DNA of 13,739 bases from positions 1 to 13,739 of the forward strand of contig CADCVI010000061.1 of assembly GCA_902806105.1 (NCBI GenBank). Reading direction: 5' to 3'. Below, one piece after another: positions 1 to 5,654 of this stretch. The first letter of the stretch is position 1. Every line of letters begins with the position of its first letter. The stretch is from an uncultured Rubrobacteraceae bacterium. Its GTDB lineage: Bacteria; Actinomycetota; Rubrobacteria; Rubrobacterales; Rubrobacteraceae. Made by a program: the position numbers and the translations under genes. The notes under the pieces are model-generated. The model saw nothing but the letters and a program-made list of their open reading frames with translations. It searched no databases and was not told where the DNA came from.

Positions 1-36
1 CCGTCCCATGCCGATAACCGCGAATTGACGGCTCAT
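1..36 (-). CDS. ktrA: KtrA/TrkA-type RCK potassium-channel subunit, N-terminal 12 codons only
   Basis: Only the first 12 codons are inside the window, reading MSRQFAVIGMGR. This matches the start of RCK/TrkA-N domains: a short beta strand running into the first glycines of the nucleotide-binding GxGxxG loop. The ATG overlaps the TGA stop of the upstream channel gene in an ATGA arrangement, so the two are almost certainly translationally coupled. KtrA-type proteins are cytosolic rings that bind nucleotides and gate the KtrB membrane subunit. The overlap with a clear KtrB gene is strong context support. The rest of the gene lies off the left edge, so completeness cannot be judged. A TrkA naming would be equally acceptable. 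Confidence 0.8.
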   Translation of the reverse strand, partial: MSRQFAVIGMGR

Positions 37-1352
37 CCTAACGCAACATCCTCCTCCGGATAGTTGTACCGGCGGGGCTTGGCCCGTGCCCGTAGCGCCA
101 ATAGCAGCGTTAGCGGCCCCACCCGGCCCAGAAACATCATGAGCGCGATCAGCACTTTACCAAAGCCGCCGAGCTCGGGCGTGACGTTGAGCGAGAGCCC
201 GACCGTCCCGAAGGCCGAAACAACCTCGAAAAGGGCCGGCAGCGCCCCCAGGTTCTCGAAGAACATCAACGCCACGGCCGCGCCGGGCAGGAGCACCGCG
301 ACCACGGAGATCAGGGCGAGGGCCTGGCCGATCAGGGTCCCCGGAATGCGCTTGCCAAACGCCGTAACTTGATCCTGCCCCCGAAACTGGGCGCGCACGA
401 GCAGGAACATGAGGGCCAGGGTCGTGACCTTTATCCCCCCGCCGGTCGAGATGGGGGCGGCACCGAAGAACATCAGCCCGATCTGGACCGAGAGCGTCGA
501 GTCGCGCAGGTCCACGTAATCCACGGTCTGGAATCCGGCCGTGCGAGGGGTCACCCCCTGAAAGAGGGATTTCACCAGGGCCGTGCTGGTATTCTCCCCC
601 GCTAGCGTCTCGGGATTGGTCCACTCGAGCACCGCGAAGCTCAACACCCCTATGACGAAGAGGATCGCCGTCACTACGAGCACGAGCTTCGAGTTGAGGG
701 TCAGGCGCCGCAACCTCCTGTAGTAATACAGGTTCACCAACACGGGGAAGCCCAGTCCTCCGGCGATGATGAGGTACACCATCGTCAGGTTCAGCGCCCA
801 GTCCCCCGCGTAGGGGTAGAGGCCGTTCTCCAGGTTGCTGAACCCCGCGTTACAAAAAGCGGTGATAGCGTGAAACGTACCGTAACCCAGGGCCTGCACC
901 AGACCGATGTTGTCCTCGACGGCGAAGCGAATCGTGAGCACCACGACGCCTATCAGCTCGATAGCCACGGTGATGGCGGCAATCTGACCCAGAAGGCGGA
1001 GGACGTTGCGAGGGGCGTCCATGCTCCCCAGCTCCGCACGCACCGTCAGTAGGTCGCTGAAGCCCAGACGGCGCCCGATAAGGATCGCGCCGACCGTGGT
1101 GGCGGTCATGATCCCGAGGCCACCTATCTGGACCAATATCGCCAGAATAGCTTGCCCCAAGGGGGTAAAAGCCGCGGCGGTATCGACCGGAGAGAGGCCG
1201 GTGACGCACACCGCGCTCACCGAGACGAAAAAAGCGTCGGGCCAGGAGAGACCCTGGCTCGACGCGGGGAGCTTTAACAGGATGGCACCGAGCAGGATGA
1301 ACCCGGTGAAGCCCAGAACTATGAGACGAGGAGCAGAGAGACGAGGCAGCAC
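33..1352 (-). CDS. ktrB: KtrB/TrkH-family potassium uptake channel subunit
   Basis: This integral membrane protein of 439 residues should form the K+-translocating subunit of a Ktr-type uptake system. It has the four-fold M1-P-M2 repeat of the TrkH/KtrB superfamily. Selectivity-filter segments are visible near residues 46-53 (SAVCVTGL), 165-173 (AFCNAGFSN), 268-276 (TPRTAGFQT) and 379-387 (SAFGTVGLS). The intramembrane gating loop FFGAAPISTGGGIK lies near 295-308 and a conserved GRVGPLTL near 409-416. Length fits KtrB (about 440-450) better than the longer proteobacterial TrkH. The start is GTG, chosen because GAGGAGGAG sits 9 nt upstream and no better start exists. It begins only 30 nt after the rplT stop with no visible terminator, so it probably shares the ribosomal-protein transcript. 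Its stop overlaps the start of the RCK partner gene. Confidence 0.93.
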   Translation of the reverse strand: MLPRLSAPRLIVLGFTGFILLGAILLKLPASSQGLSWPDAFFVSVSAVCVTGLSPVDTAAAFTPLGQAILAILVQIGGLGIMTATTVGAILIGRRLGFSDLLTVRAELGSMDAPRNVLRLLGQIAAITVAIELIGVVVLTIRFAVEDNIGLVQALGYGTFHAITAFCNAGFSNLENGLYPYAGDWALNLTMVYLIIAGGLGFPVLVNLYYYRRLRRLTLNSKLVLVVTAILFVIGVLSFAVLEWTNPETLAGENTSTALVKSLFQGVTPRTAGFQTVDYVDLRDSTLSVQIGLMFFGAAPISTGGGIKVTTLALMFLLVRAQFRGQDQVTAFGKRIPGTLIGQALALISVVAVLLPGAAVALMFFENLGALPALFEVVSAFGTVGLSLNVTPELGGFGKVLIALMMFLGRVGPLTLLLALRARAKPRRYNYPEEDVALG

Positions 1353-1382
1353 CGGGTAACGCTCCTCCTCGAACGCCGGACG

Positions 1383-1739
1383 TTACGCCAGAGCGCCCTT
1401 CGCCTTCTCGACGATCGCGGCGAACGCGGCGGGCTCGGTAGCGGCGAGATCAGCCAGGATCTTGCGGTCGAGGTCCACCCCGGCGAGCTTCAACCCGTGC
1501 ACGAACTGGGAGTACGAGAGACCGTGCTCCCTGGCGCCAGCGTTGATCCGCTGGATCCAGAGCGCCCGGAAGTCCCTTTTGCGCTGCTTGCGCCCGGCGT
1601 AGGCGTAGACCCCGCCCTTCCAGACCTGCTCCTTCGCCCGCTTGTACGAGCTGTTCTTCGTCCCCCGGAAGCCCTTGGCCTGCTCGAGAACCTTCTTACG
1701 CTTCTTGCGAGCGTGGAGGCTGCGCGCTACGCGTGTCAA
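1383..1739 (-). CDS. rplT: 50S ribosomal protein L20
   Basis: At 118 residues this is the usual L20 length. The basic N-terminal half (RSLHARKKRKKVLEQAKGF, then the GRKQRKRDFRALWIQRINA segment near residues 49-67) is the characteristic 23S-rRNA-binding helix region. L20 is an early assembly protein of the large subunit and, in other bacteria, represses its own operon by binding mRNA. The start is TTG, placed immediately after the TAG of rpmI with no spacer; that TAG is in the same frame, so no upstream start is possible and the conserved N-terminus fixes this one. The GGTGAGG just upstream overlaps the end of rpmI, which points to coupled translation with L35. The next gene downstream is the potassium channel ktrB. 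Confidence 0.97.
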   Translation of the reverse strand: MTRVARSLHARKKRKKVLEQAKGFRGTKNSSYKRAKEQVWKGGVYAYAGRKQRKRDFRALWIQRINAGAREHGLSYSQFVHGLKLAGVDLDRKILADLAATEPAAFAAIVEKAKGALA

Positions 1740-1937
1740 CTACCTCACCCCCAGAAGGCGCTTGACGCGCTTCTCGTCCGAAACGTGGATTGTCGTCTCG
1801 GTGTTGAGGCGCCGCTTGCGCTTGGAGCTCTTCTTCTCGAGGATGTGGTTGTGACCACTCCTGCGACGCTTGAGCTTCCCCTTCTTCGTGACCTCGAAGC
1901 GCCCGGAAGCGCCCTTGTGGGTCTTCATCTTCGGCAT
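1740..1937 (-). CDS. rpmI: 50S ribosomal protein L35
   Basis: The 65-residue, very basic protein begins [14 protein letters not shown] and contains [19 protein letters not shown], both typical of bacterial L35. It is a structural component of the large ribosomal subunit. The frame stays open upstream to an ATG near 2093, but the ATG at 1935-1937 is the family start and has GGAGGG placed 6 nt before it. The gene sits between infC and rplT in the standard order, and its TAG abuts the TTG of rplT. The 106-nt gap upstream contains a foldable stretch and an extended -10-like motif. Confidence 0.97.
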   Translation of the reverse strand: MPKMKTHKGASGRFEVTKKGKLKRRRSGHNHILEKKSSKRKRRLNTETTIHVSDEKRVKRLLGVR

Positions 1938-1975
1938 AACTGCCCTCCGCGTTTCTGTTGTGTGTACGCACGAAA

Positions 1976-2011
1976 GGAGGCTCGCGGCACGGGAGTAGCC
2001 GGGTCGCCTCC
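1976..2011 (-). promoter_or_regulatory. imperfect hairpin in the infC-rpmI gap, possible L20/L35 control site
   Basis: On the minus strand GGAGGC (2011-2006) pairs perfectly with GCCTCC (1981-1976), and inside it CGGC (2001-1998) pairs with GCCG (1988-1985) across a 9-nt loop, leaving an asymmetric internal loop. There is no T-tract, so it is not a typical terminator. In Escherichia coli the L20 operators lie in this part of the operon. Assigning that role here is inference. Confidence 0.3.
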
Positions 2012-2023
2012 GAACAGCGATGG

Positions 2024-2032
2024 ATTGTACCA
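2024..2032 (-). promoter_or_regulatory. extended -10-like element upstream of rpmI
   Basis: The minus strand reads TGGTACAAT, an extended -10 (TGn plus TACAAT, 5 of 6 to consensus). I cannot find a convincing -35 about 17 nt upstream. If active it would start transcription near 2017 and give rpmI-rplT an internal promoter separate from infC. Confidence 0.25.
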
Positions 2033-2043
2033 GACGAGAGGCC

Positions 2044-2619
2044 CTAGCTCGGAGCGGCGCTCTTCTCCTGGGTCTCTTGGAGCTCGCCCGCACCCTCGTC
2101 GGCCTTGGCCTCGGGCTTCGCGGCGGCTTCCTTCTTCGGCGCCATCACCATGATCATGTTGCGCCCGTCGAGGTTCGGCTGGCTCTCGATGCGCCCCATC
2201 TCGTCGAGGTCGCTCGCGAGCCTGCGCAGGAGCTTCTCGCCGAGGTCCGGGTGCTGCACCTCGCGGCCACGGAACATGATGGTGACCTTCACCTTGTCGC
2301 CCCCGCGGAGGAAACGCTCCACGTGGCCGCGCTTGGTGTTGAAGTCGTGGTCCCCGATCTTCGGCCGGAGCTTGATCTCCCGGACGTTGATGTTGACCTG
2401 CTTCTTGCGAGCGGCCTTGCGGGCCTGCTCCTTGCGGTACTTGTCCTTGCCGTAGTCCATGATCTTGACTACCGGCGGGTCCGAGTTGGCGGAAACCTCC
2501 ACGAGGTCGAGGTCCTTCTTCTCGGCGAACTCTTGGGCCTCCCTGATGTGCCGGATCCCGAGCTGCTCGCCAGTCTCGGAGATCAGACGCACGGAACGCG
2601 CCCTGATTTGACCGTTGAT
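2044..2619 (-). CDS. infC: translation initiation factor IF-3
   Basis: IF-3 binds the 30S subunit, blocks premature 50S joining and checks the initiator codon. The N-terminal domain starts with the family signature [13 protein letters not shown], then EQLGI and DLDLVEVS. The linker region [18 protein letters not shown] and the C-terminal domain ([30 protein letters not shown]) are all present. An Ala/Glu-rich tail of about 25 residues follows. The start is uncertain. No ATG, GTG or TTG precedes the conserved N-terminus in frame: after a TAG at 2665-2667 the codons run from an ATT (2662-2664) through GTA (2641-2643) and ATC (2617-2619), and the first GTG (2590-2592) would delete the conserved ten residues. 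The given end uses the ATC. The good Shine-Dalgarno AAGGAG at 2653-2658 instead favours initiation near 2641-2646. Rare start codons are well known for infC. Confidence 0.95.
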   Translation of the reverse strand: MNGQIRARSVRLISETGEQLGIRHIREAQEFAEKKDLDLVEVSANSDPPVVKIMDYGKDKYRKEQARKAARKKQVNINVREIKLRPKIGDHDFNTKRGHVERFLRGGDKVKVTIMFRGREVQHPDLGEKLLRRLASDLDEMGRIESQPNLDGRNMIMVMAPKKEAAAKPEAKADEGAGELQETQEKSAAPS

Positions 2620-2675
2620 CCTTACTTCTTCTTCAGCGGCTACTGTAAACCACTCCTTCCAAATCTAGCTTTTTG

Positions 2676-2731
2676 GGGACCGGTTGAGGTTGGTCTAGCA
2701 CTTGCATGCCACCAAACTTTCCCCGGTTCCC
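2676..2731 (-). promoter_or_regulatory. structured infC 5' leader, candidate autoregulatory RNA
   Basis: Between the putative promoter and infC the leader can fold into a long stem. GGGAACCGG (2731-2723) pairs with CCGGTCCC (2683-2676), eight pairs with one bulged A. Inside it TTGGT (2715-2711) pairs with ACCAA (2694-2690). Bacillus-type infC operons carry an L20-binding leader in this position. The fold is seen directly in the sequence; the ligand is inference. Confidence 0.4.
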
Positions 2732-2742
2732 GACCTGTAACT

Positions 2743-2772
2743 ATTATACCCCGTCTTCGCTACTCCTGTCCA
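2743..2772 (-). promoter_or_regulatory. promoter of the infC-rpmI-rplT operon, within the thrS 3' end
   Basis: The minus strand has TGGACA (2772-2767, 5 of 6 to TTGACA), an 18-nt spacer and a perfect TATAAT (2748-2743). Transcription would begin near 2736, leaving a leader of roughly 90 nt before infC. The -35 lies inside the last codons of thrS and the -10 just beyond its stop. Confidence 0.65.
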
Positions 2773-4688
2773 AAAGAACCACGCGATGCAATCTCCTGGA
2801 GTGCCCTCTCGATAAAGCCGTCCACCCCGATCGCCTCCTGGGTCTTCCCGCCCCTCTTGCGCACGTTGACGGCCCCCTCCCCCGCCTCGGTATCCCCGAC
2901 GATGAGGAGGTAGGGCACCTTCTGGCGCGCGTTCTCACGGATCTTCTTCTGCATGCTGTTCTGCGAGGCGTCGACTTCGACCCTCATCCCGGCCCCCGCG
3001 AGCCTGGACTCGACCTCCCGGGCGTAGGGCAGATGCCTGTCGGCAACAGGGATGACGACGGCCTGCACGGGCGAGAGCCACAGCGGGAAAGAGCCCCCGT
3101 ACTGCTCGATGAGCACCGCCAGGAAGCGTTCCGTCGTGCCGGTGACCGCCCGGTGGAGCAGCACCGGCGTGTGGGCCTCGCCGTCCTCGCCTATGTACTC
3201 GCAGCCGAGCCGTCCGGGCTGTATGAAATCGACCTGGATCGTCGAGAGCTGCCACTCGCGGCCGAGGACGTCCTTCGCCATGAAGTCCGCCTTCGGGCCG
3301 TAGAACGCCGCCTCGCCCTCGACGGGCTCGTAGGCGATCCCGGCGGCATCGAGCGCCTGGCGCAGGGCGTCTTCGGCCCGCGCCCACTTCTCGTCGTCGG
3401 CCACGAACTTGTCCGAGCCGCGGTCGCGCAGGGAGAGCCGGACCTTGTAGTCCTCGAAACCGTACGTGTCGAGGACCTCGCGGATGATTTCGAGCGCCCG
3501 CGAGAACTCTTCCTGCACCTGATCCTCTGTGCAGAACACGTGCGCGTCGTCCTGGGTGAGCGCCCGCACCCGCGTCAGGCCCGTGAGCTGCCCACTCTTC
3601 TCGTAGCGGTACAGGGTCGAGAACTCGGCGTAGCGGATGGGGAGCTCGCGGTAGGAGTGGGCCTCGGTGTTGTAGAGCGTCATGTGGCTCGGGCAGTTCA
3701 TCGGCTTTAGCCGGATGCTCGTCTCGCCGTCGACCATCGGGGGGAACATGTCTTCCCGGTAATGTTCGAGGTGCCCGCTCTTGGCGTAGAGCGTCTCGTT
3801 GGCGATGTTGCCGGTCCACACGTGGTCGTAGCCGTAGCGGGTCTGGACCTCGCGCACGTAGCCCTCCATGAGGTGGCGTAACATCTCGCCCTTGGGCAGG
3901 AAGAGCGGTATCCCCGCGCCGACGTCCGGCGAGAAGGCGAAGAGCTTGAGGTCGCGGCCGACCTTACGGTGGTCGCGAGCCCTGGCCTCCTCCAGACGCC
4001 TGAGGTACGCCTTGAGCTCCTTCTCCGTGCCCCACGCGGTGCCGTAGACCCGGGTGAGCATCGGGTTCTTCTCGTCGCCGCGCCAGTAGGCACCCGCGAT
4101 GTTCTGGAGCTTGAAAGCGCCCAGGGAGCCGGTGCTCGGGACGTGCGGGCCGCGGCAGAGGTCGAAGAACTCGCCCTGACGGTAGATCGTGATGCCACCG
4201 TCCTCCAGCGCCTCGACGATCTCCATCTTGTACGGGTTGTCCTTGTAGAGTTCCTCGGCCTCGGCCTTCGTGACGTCCTCGCGCACGATCGGCAGGTCCC
4301 TCGCGACGATCTCGCGCATCCTCTCCTCGATCGCGGGCAGGTCGTCGTCGGAGAGCTTGCCGTTCATCTCGATGTCGTAGAAGAAGCCGTTCTCTATCGG
4401 GGGGCCGATGGTCAGCTTGCTCCCCGGATAAAGCTCCATGATGGCCTGCGCCATGGCGTGCGCGGTCGAGTGCCGGAGGACCTCCAGCCCCTCGTCCGAA
4501 TCTTTGGTCACGACCTCGAACAACCCGCCCCCGTCCACAGGGGCGTCGAGATCCACGACCCGGCCGTCGAGCTTCGCGACCACGGCGTCCCGGGCGAGCC
4601 GTTTGCCGATCTTCTCGGCCACGTCGCGCGCCTTCTCCCCGGGCTCGACGGCGAGCTCTCTGCCATCCGGAAGCTTTACAGCGGCCAC
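2760..4688 (-). CDS. thrS: threonyl-tRNA synthetase
   Basis: This class II synthetase charges tRNA-Thr with threonine in the cytosol. From the chosen GTG start it is 642 residues, the same length as the Escherichia coli enzyme. An N-terminal TGS domain covers about residues 1-62. The editing domain follows, with HSTAH giving His73 and His77 and FDLCRGPH giving its Cys and His. The catalytic core holds LKPMNCPSHM (zinc Cys), the motif 2 region RYAEFSTLYRYEKSG, QDDAHVFC (zinc His) and the motif 3 region LLHRAVTGTTERF. The C-terminal anticodon-binding domain starts near PVQAVVIPVAD and contains QKKIRENARQKVPYLLIVGD. The frame remains open 17 codons upstream, but GTG at 4686-4688 has GGAGG 7 nt before it and gives the family-typical N-terminus. 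infC follows in the same direction. A short overlapping leader frame lies just upstream. Confidence 0.97.
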   Translation of the reverse strand: MAAVKLPDGRELAVEPGEKARDVAEKIGKRLARDAVVAKLDGRVVDLDAPVDGGGLFEVVTKDSDEGLEVLRHSTAHAMAQAIMELYPGSKLTIGPPIENGFFYDIEMNGKLSDDDLPAIEERMREIVARDLPIVREDVTKAEAEELYKDNPYKMEIVEALEDGGITIYRQGEFFDLCRGPHVPSTGSLGAFKLQNIAGAYWRGDEKNPMLTRVYGTAWGTEKELKAYLRRLEEARARDHRKVGRDLKLFAFSPDVGAGIPLFLPKGEMLRHLMEGYVREVQTRYGYDHVWTGNIANETLYAKSGHLEHYREDMFPPMVDGETSIRLKPMNCPSHMTLYNTEAHSYRELPIRYAEFSTLYRYEKSGQLTGLTRVRALTQDDAHVFCTEDQVQEEFSRALEIIREVLDTYGFEDYKVRLSLRDRGSDKFVADDEKWARAEDALRQALDAAGIAYEPVEGEAAFYGPKADFMAKDVLGREWQLSTIQVDFIQPGRLGCEYIGEDGEAHTPVLLHRAVTGTTERFLAVLIEQYGGSFPLWLSPVQAVVIPVADRHLPYAREVESRLAGAGMRVEVDASQNSMQKKIRENARQKVPYLLIVGDTEAGEGAVNVRKRGGKTQEAIGVDGFIERALQEIASRGSFGQE

Positions 4689-4726
4689 GTTCCATCCTCC
4701 GAAAGGTCGTCGATAAAAAGCATCAT
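4676..4726 (-). CDS. candidate 16-codon leader peptide overlapping the thrS start
   Basis: An ATG at 4724-4726 opens a frame encoding MMLFIDDLSEDGTWPL and ends at TAA 4676-4678, 13 nt overlapping thrS (GTG 4686-4688) in another frame. A GGAG (4734-4737) stands exactly 7 nt upstream of the ATG, as good a ribosome site as that of thrS itself. Its termination close to the thrS start would permit reinitiation or coupling. It has only one Thr codon, so classical threonine attenuation is unlikely. It could be chance; no homolog is known to me. Confidence 0.3.
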   Translation of the reverse strand: MMLFIDDLSEDGTWPL

Positions 4727-4746
4727 GGAGCATCTCCAAAGGTCGT
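4693..4746 (-). repeat. imperfect direct repeat of the ribosome-binding region before thrS
   Basis: The minus strand reads ACGACCTTTGGAGATG at 4746-4731 and ACGACCTTTCGGAGGATG at 4710-4693. The second copy carries the thrS Shine-Dalgarno and the first carries that of the short leader frame. The copies differ by two single-base indels, which suggests a local duplication of the initiation region. Confidence 0.6.
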
Positions 4747-4761
4747 GTTTCTACTGGGACG

Positions 4762-4767
4762 ATTCTA
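4762..4767 (-). promoter_or_regulatory. weak candidate -10 for thrS
   Basis: TAGAAT on the minus strand is 5 of 6 to the -10 consensus and lies between the tRNA terminator and thrS, where a thrS promoter is expected. No recognisable -35 stands 16-18 nt upstream, so this is tentative. Confidence 0.25.
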
Positions 4768-4802
4768 GTACCGAACTGCCCCGAGTTCGCGGCGGCACCA
4801 AG

Positions 4803-4818
4803 AGAAACCAGGGTTTCT
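4803..4818. repeat. 16-bp inverted repeat AGAAACC-AG-GGTTTCT
   Basis: Seven-base perfect arms flank a 2-bp spacer. On the minus strand the left arm can also pair with the GTTTCT at the tail of the tRNA terminator just upstream, so two mutually exclusive short hairpins are possible. It could be an operator for thrS or a secondary terminator hairpin. Confidence 0.4.
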
Positions 4819-4850
4819 AACAGAAACGGCCGACTCGCTAGAGCCGGCCG
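4819..4850 (-). terminator. intrinsic terminator of the tRNA operon
   Basis: Just 7 nt after the 3' end of tRNA-Val, CGGCCGGCTC (4850-4841) and GAGTCGGCCG (4836-4827) form a 10-bp stem with one G-U pair and a TAGC loop, followed by TTTCTGTT. Confidence 0.8.
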
Positions 4851-4857
4851 ATAAAAG

Positions 4858-4929
4858 TGGGCGATAGTGGATTCGAACCACTGACCTCCTCCGTGTCAGG
4901 AAGGCGCTCTCCCCCTGAGCTAATCGCCC
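4858..4929 (-). tRNA. tRNA-Val (anticodon GAC)
   Basis: The acceptor stem GGGCGAT/ATCGCCC, D-stem GCTC/GAGC, anticodon arm CCTTC-CTGACAC-GGAGG and T arm AGTGG-TTCGAAT-CCACT all close. The anticodon GAC reads GUC/GUU valine codons. The discriminator base is A. No CCA is encoded (the next bases are CTTTTAT), so it must be added after transcription. It is the last of three tRNAs, followed at once by a terminator. Confidence 0.97.
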
Positions 4930-4964
4930 GTTGTGCCGAAGACCTACAAATGGTCCCCGCCGAG

Positions 4965-5035
4965 AGGCGGCACCCGGAATCGAACCGGGGTTAACGGATT
5001 TGCAGTCCGGCGCCTCACCACTCGGCCATGCCGCC
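4965..5035 (-). tRNA. tRNA-Cys (anticodon GCA)
   Basis: The acceptor stem GGCGGCA/TGCCGCC closes and the T arm CCCGG-TTCGATT-CCGGG is perfect. The anticodon loop CTGCAAA gives anticodon GCA. The discriminator is U, the base expected for tRNA-Cys identity. CCA is not encoded. It lies 18 nt after tRNA-Gly and 35 nt before tRNA-Val in the same transcript. Confidence 0.97.
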
Positions 5036-5053
5036 AAAGACCCTCCGGGCCAG

Positions 5054-5126
5054 AGCGGAAGACGGGATTCGAACCCGCGACCCTCACCATGGCAAGGTGA
5101 TGCTCTACCAACTGAGCTACTTCCGC
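5054..5126 (-). tRNA. tRNA-Gly (anticodon GCC)
   Basis: The acceptor stem GCGGAAG/CTTCCGC closes, the D arm is GCTC-AGTTGGTA-GAGC, the anticodon arm TCACC-TTGCCAT-GGTGA and the T arm GCGGG-TTCGAAT-CCCGT. The anticodon GCC reads GGC and GGU. The discriminator is U. It is the first gene of the Gly-Cys-Val cluster, an order often seen in actinobacteria, and is preceded by a plausible promoter. Confidence 0.97.
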
Positions 5127-5160
5127 GCTCTCGCGCCCCGCTCTCGCCGAACGCTGTCGT

Positions 5161-5189
5161 AATTTAGCACTTCTCCCCTACCCTTACAA
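5161..5189 (-). promoter_or_regulatory. promoter of the tRNA-Gly-Cys-Val operon
   Basis: TTGTAA (5189-5184), a 17-nt spacer and TAAATT (5166-5161) preceded by TGC form an extended -10 promoter. It stands about 35 nt before the tRNA-Gly 5' end in the only non-coding stretch upstream of the tRNAs. Confidence 0.6.
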
Positions 5190-5207
5190 GCGTCCCCACC
5201 GCCCCCT

Positions 5208-5654
5208 CTAGCCCTTGCGCGAGAAAACGATGTGACGCTGCACGAAGTAGCTGAGCGTCGAGGCGATGGCCGTCGAGATAACCTTCGCCACGTTCCCCGC
5301 GACGACCGGCGGAAGGCCCGTACTGTTCAGCGCGTAGTGGATCAAGAGCCAGAAGATCGCGCTGCTGACCCCCACCCCGATGAGCGCCTGCAGGGCGAAG
5401 AGCCCGCCCTGCTTGAGGCCGGGATGGGCCTGCCCCCTGAACGTCCAGAGCGAGTTCAGGACGTACGAGTTGATGTTCGCCAGGACGAGGGCGACGAGGT
5501 TGTAGAGCACGAAATGCCACGCCTCCTCCGTCGGGTAGGCCCAGAGCAGCAGGTTGAGCACCGCGAGGTCGACGACGGCGTTGATCAGACCGACGACCGA
5601 GAACTTGGAGAAGCGACGGACGAAACGGGCGAGCTTGTCCTGCTTGCCCTTCAA
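5208..5654 (-). CDS. GtrA-family membrane protein
   Basis: About 148 residues long, this matches small GtrA-like proteins, four-helix membrane proteins linked to moving or presenting polyprenyl-phosphate-linked sugars. Hydrophobic segments begin at FSVVGLINAVVDLAVLNLLLW, then FVLYNLVALVLANINSYVLN, GLFALQALIGVGVSSAIFWL and VISTAIASTLSYFVQRHIVF. The SYVLNSLWTF and SYFVQRHIVF motifs are typical of the family. The start chosen is TTG at 5652-5654, which overlaps the TGA of the upstream glycosyltransferase as TTGA. An ATG at 5708 is in frame but would overlap that gene by 58 nt. No clear Shine-Dalgarno is seen, so translation is probably coupled. It closes the sqdB/glycosyltransferase cluster; a role in flipping or anchoring a sulfoquinovosyl lipid is inference. 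Confidence 0.85.
   Translation of the reverse strand: MKGKQDKLARFVRRFSKFSVVGLINAVVDLAVLNLLLWAYPTEEAWHFVLYNLVALVLANINSYVLNSLWTFRGQAHPGLKQGGLFALQALIGVGVSSAIFWLLIHYALNSTGLPPVVAGNVAKVISTAIASTLSYFVQRHIVFSRKG

Noticed and set aside
2706..3710. Long plus-strand open frame antisense to thrS
   Set aside because: It lies entirely over conserved thrS coding sequence, has low-complexity Arg/Leu/Val/Glu content typical of GC-rich antisense frames and no recognisable motif.
4769..4800. TGGTGCCGCCGCG on the minus strand upstream of thrS resembles the T-box motif UGGNACCGCG
   Set aside because: One mismatch in a short GC-rich motif. Only about 20 nt separate it from the tRNA terminator, so there is no room for a specifier stem, and no threonine specifier structure is visible.
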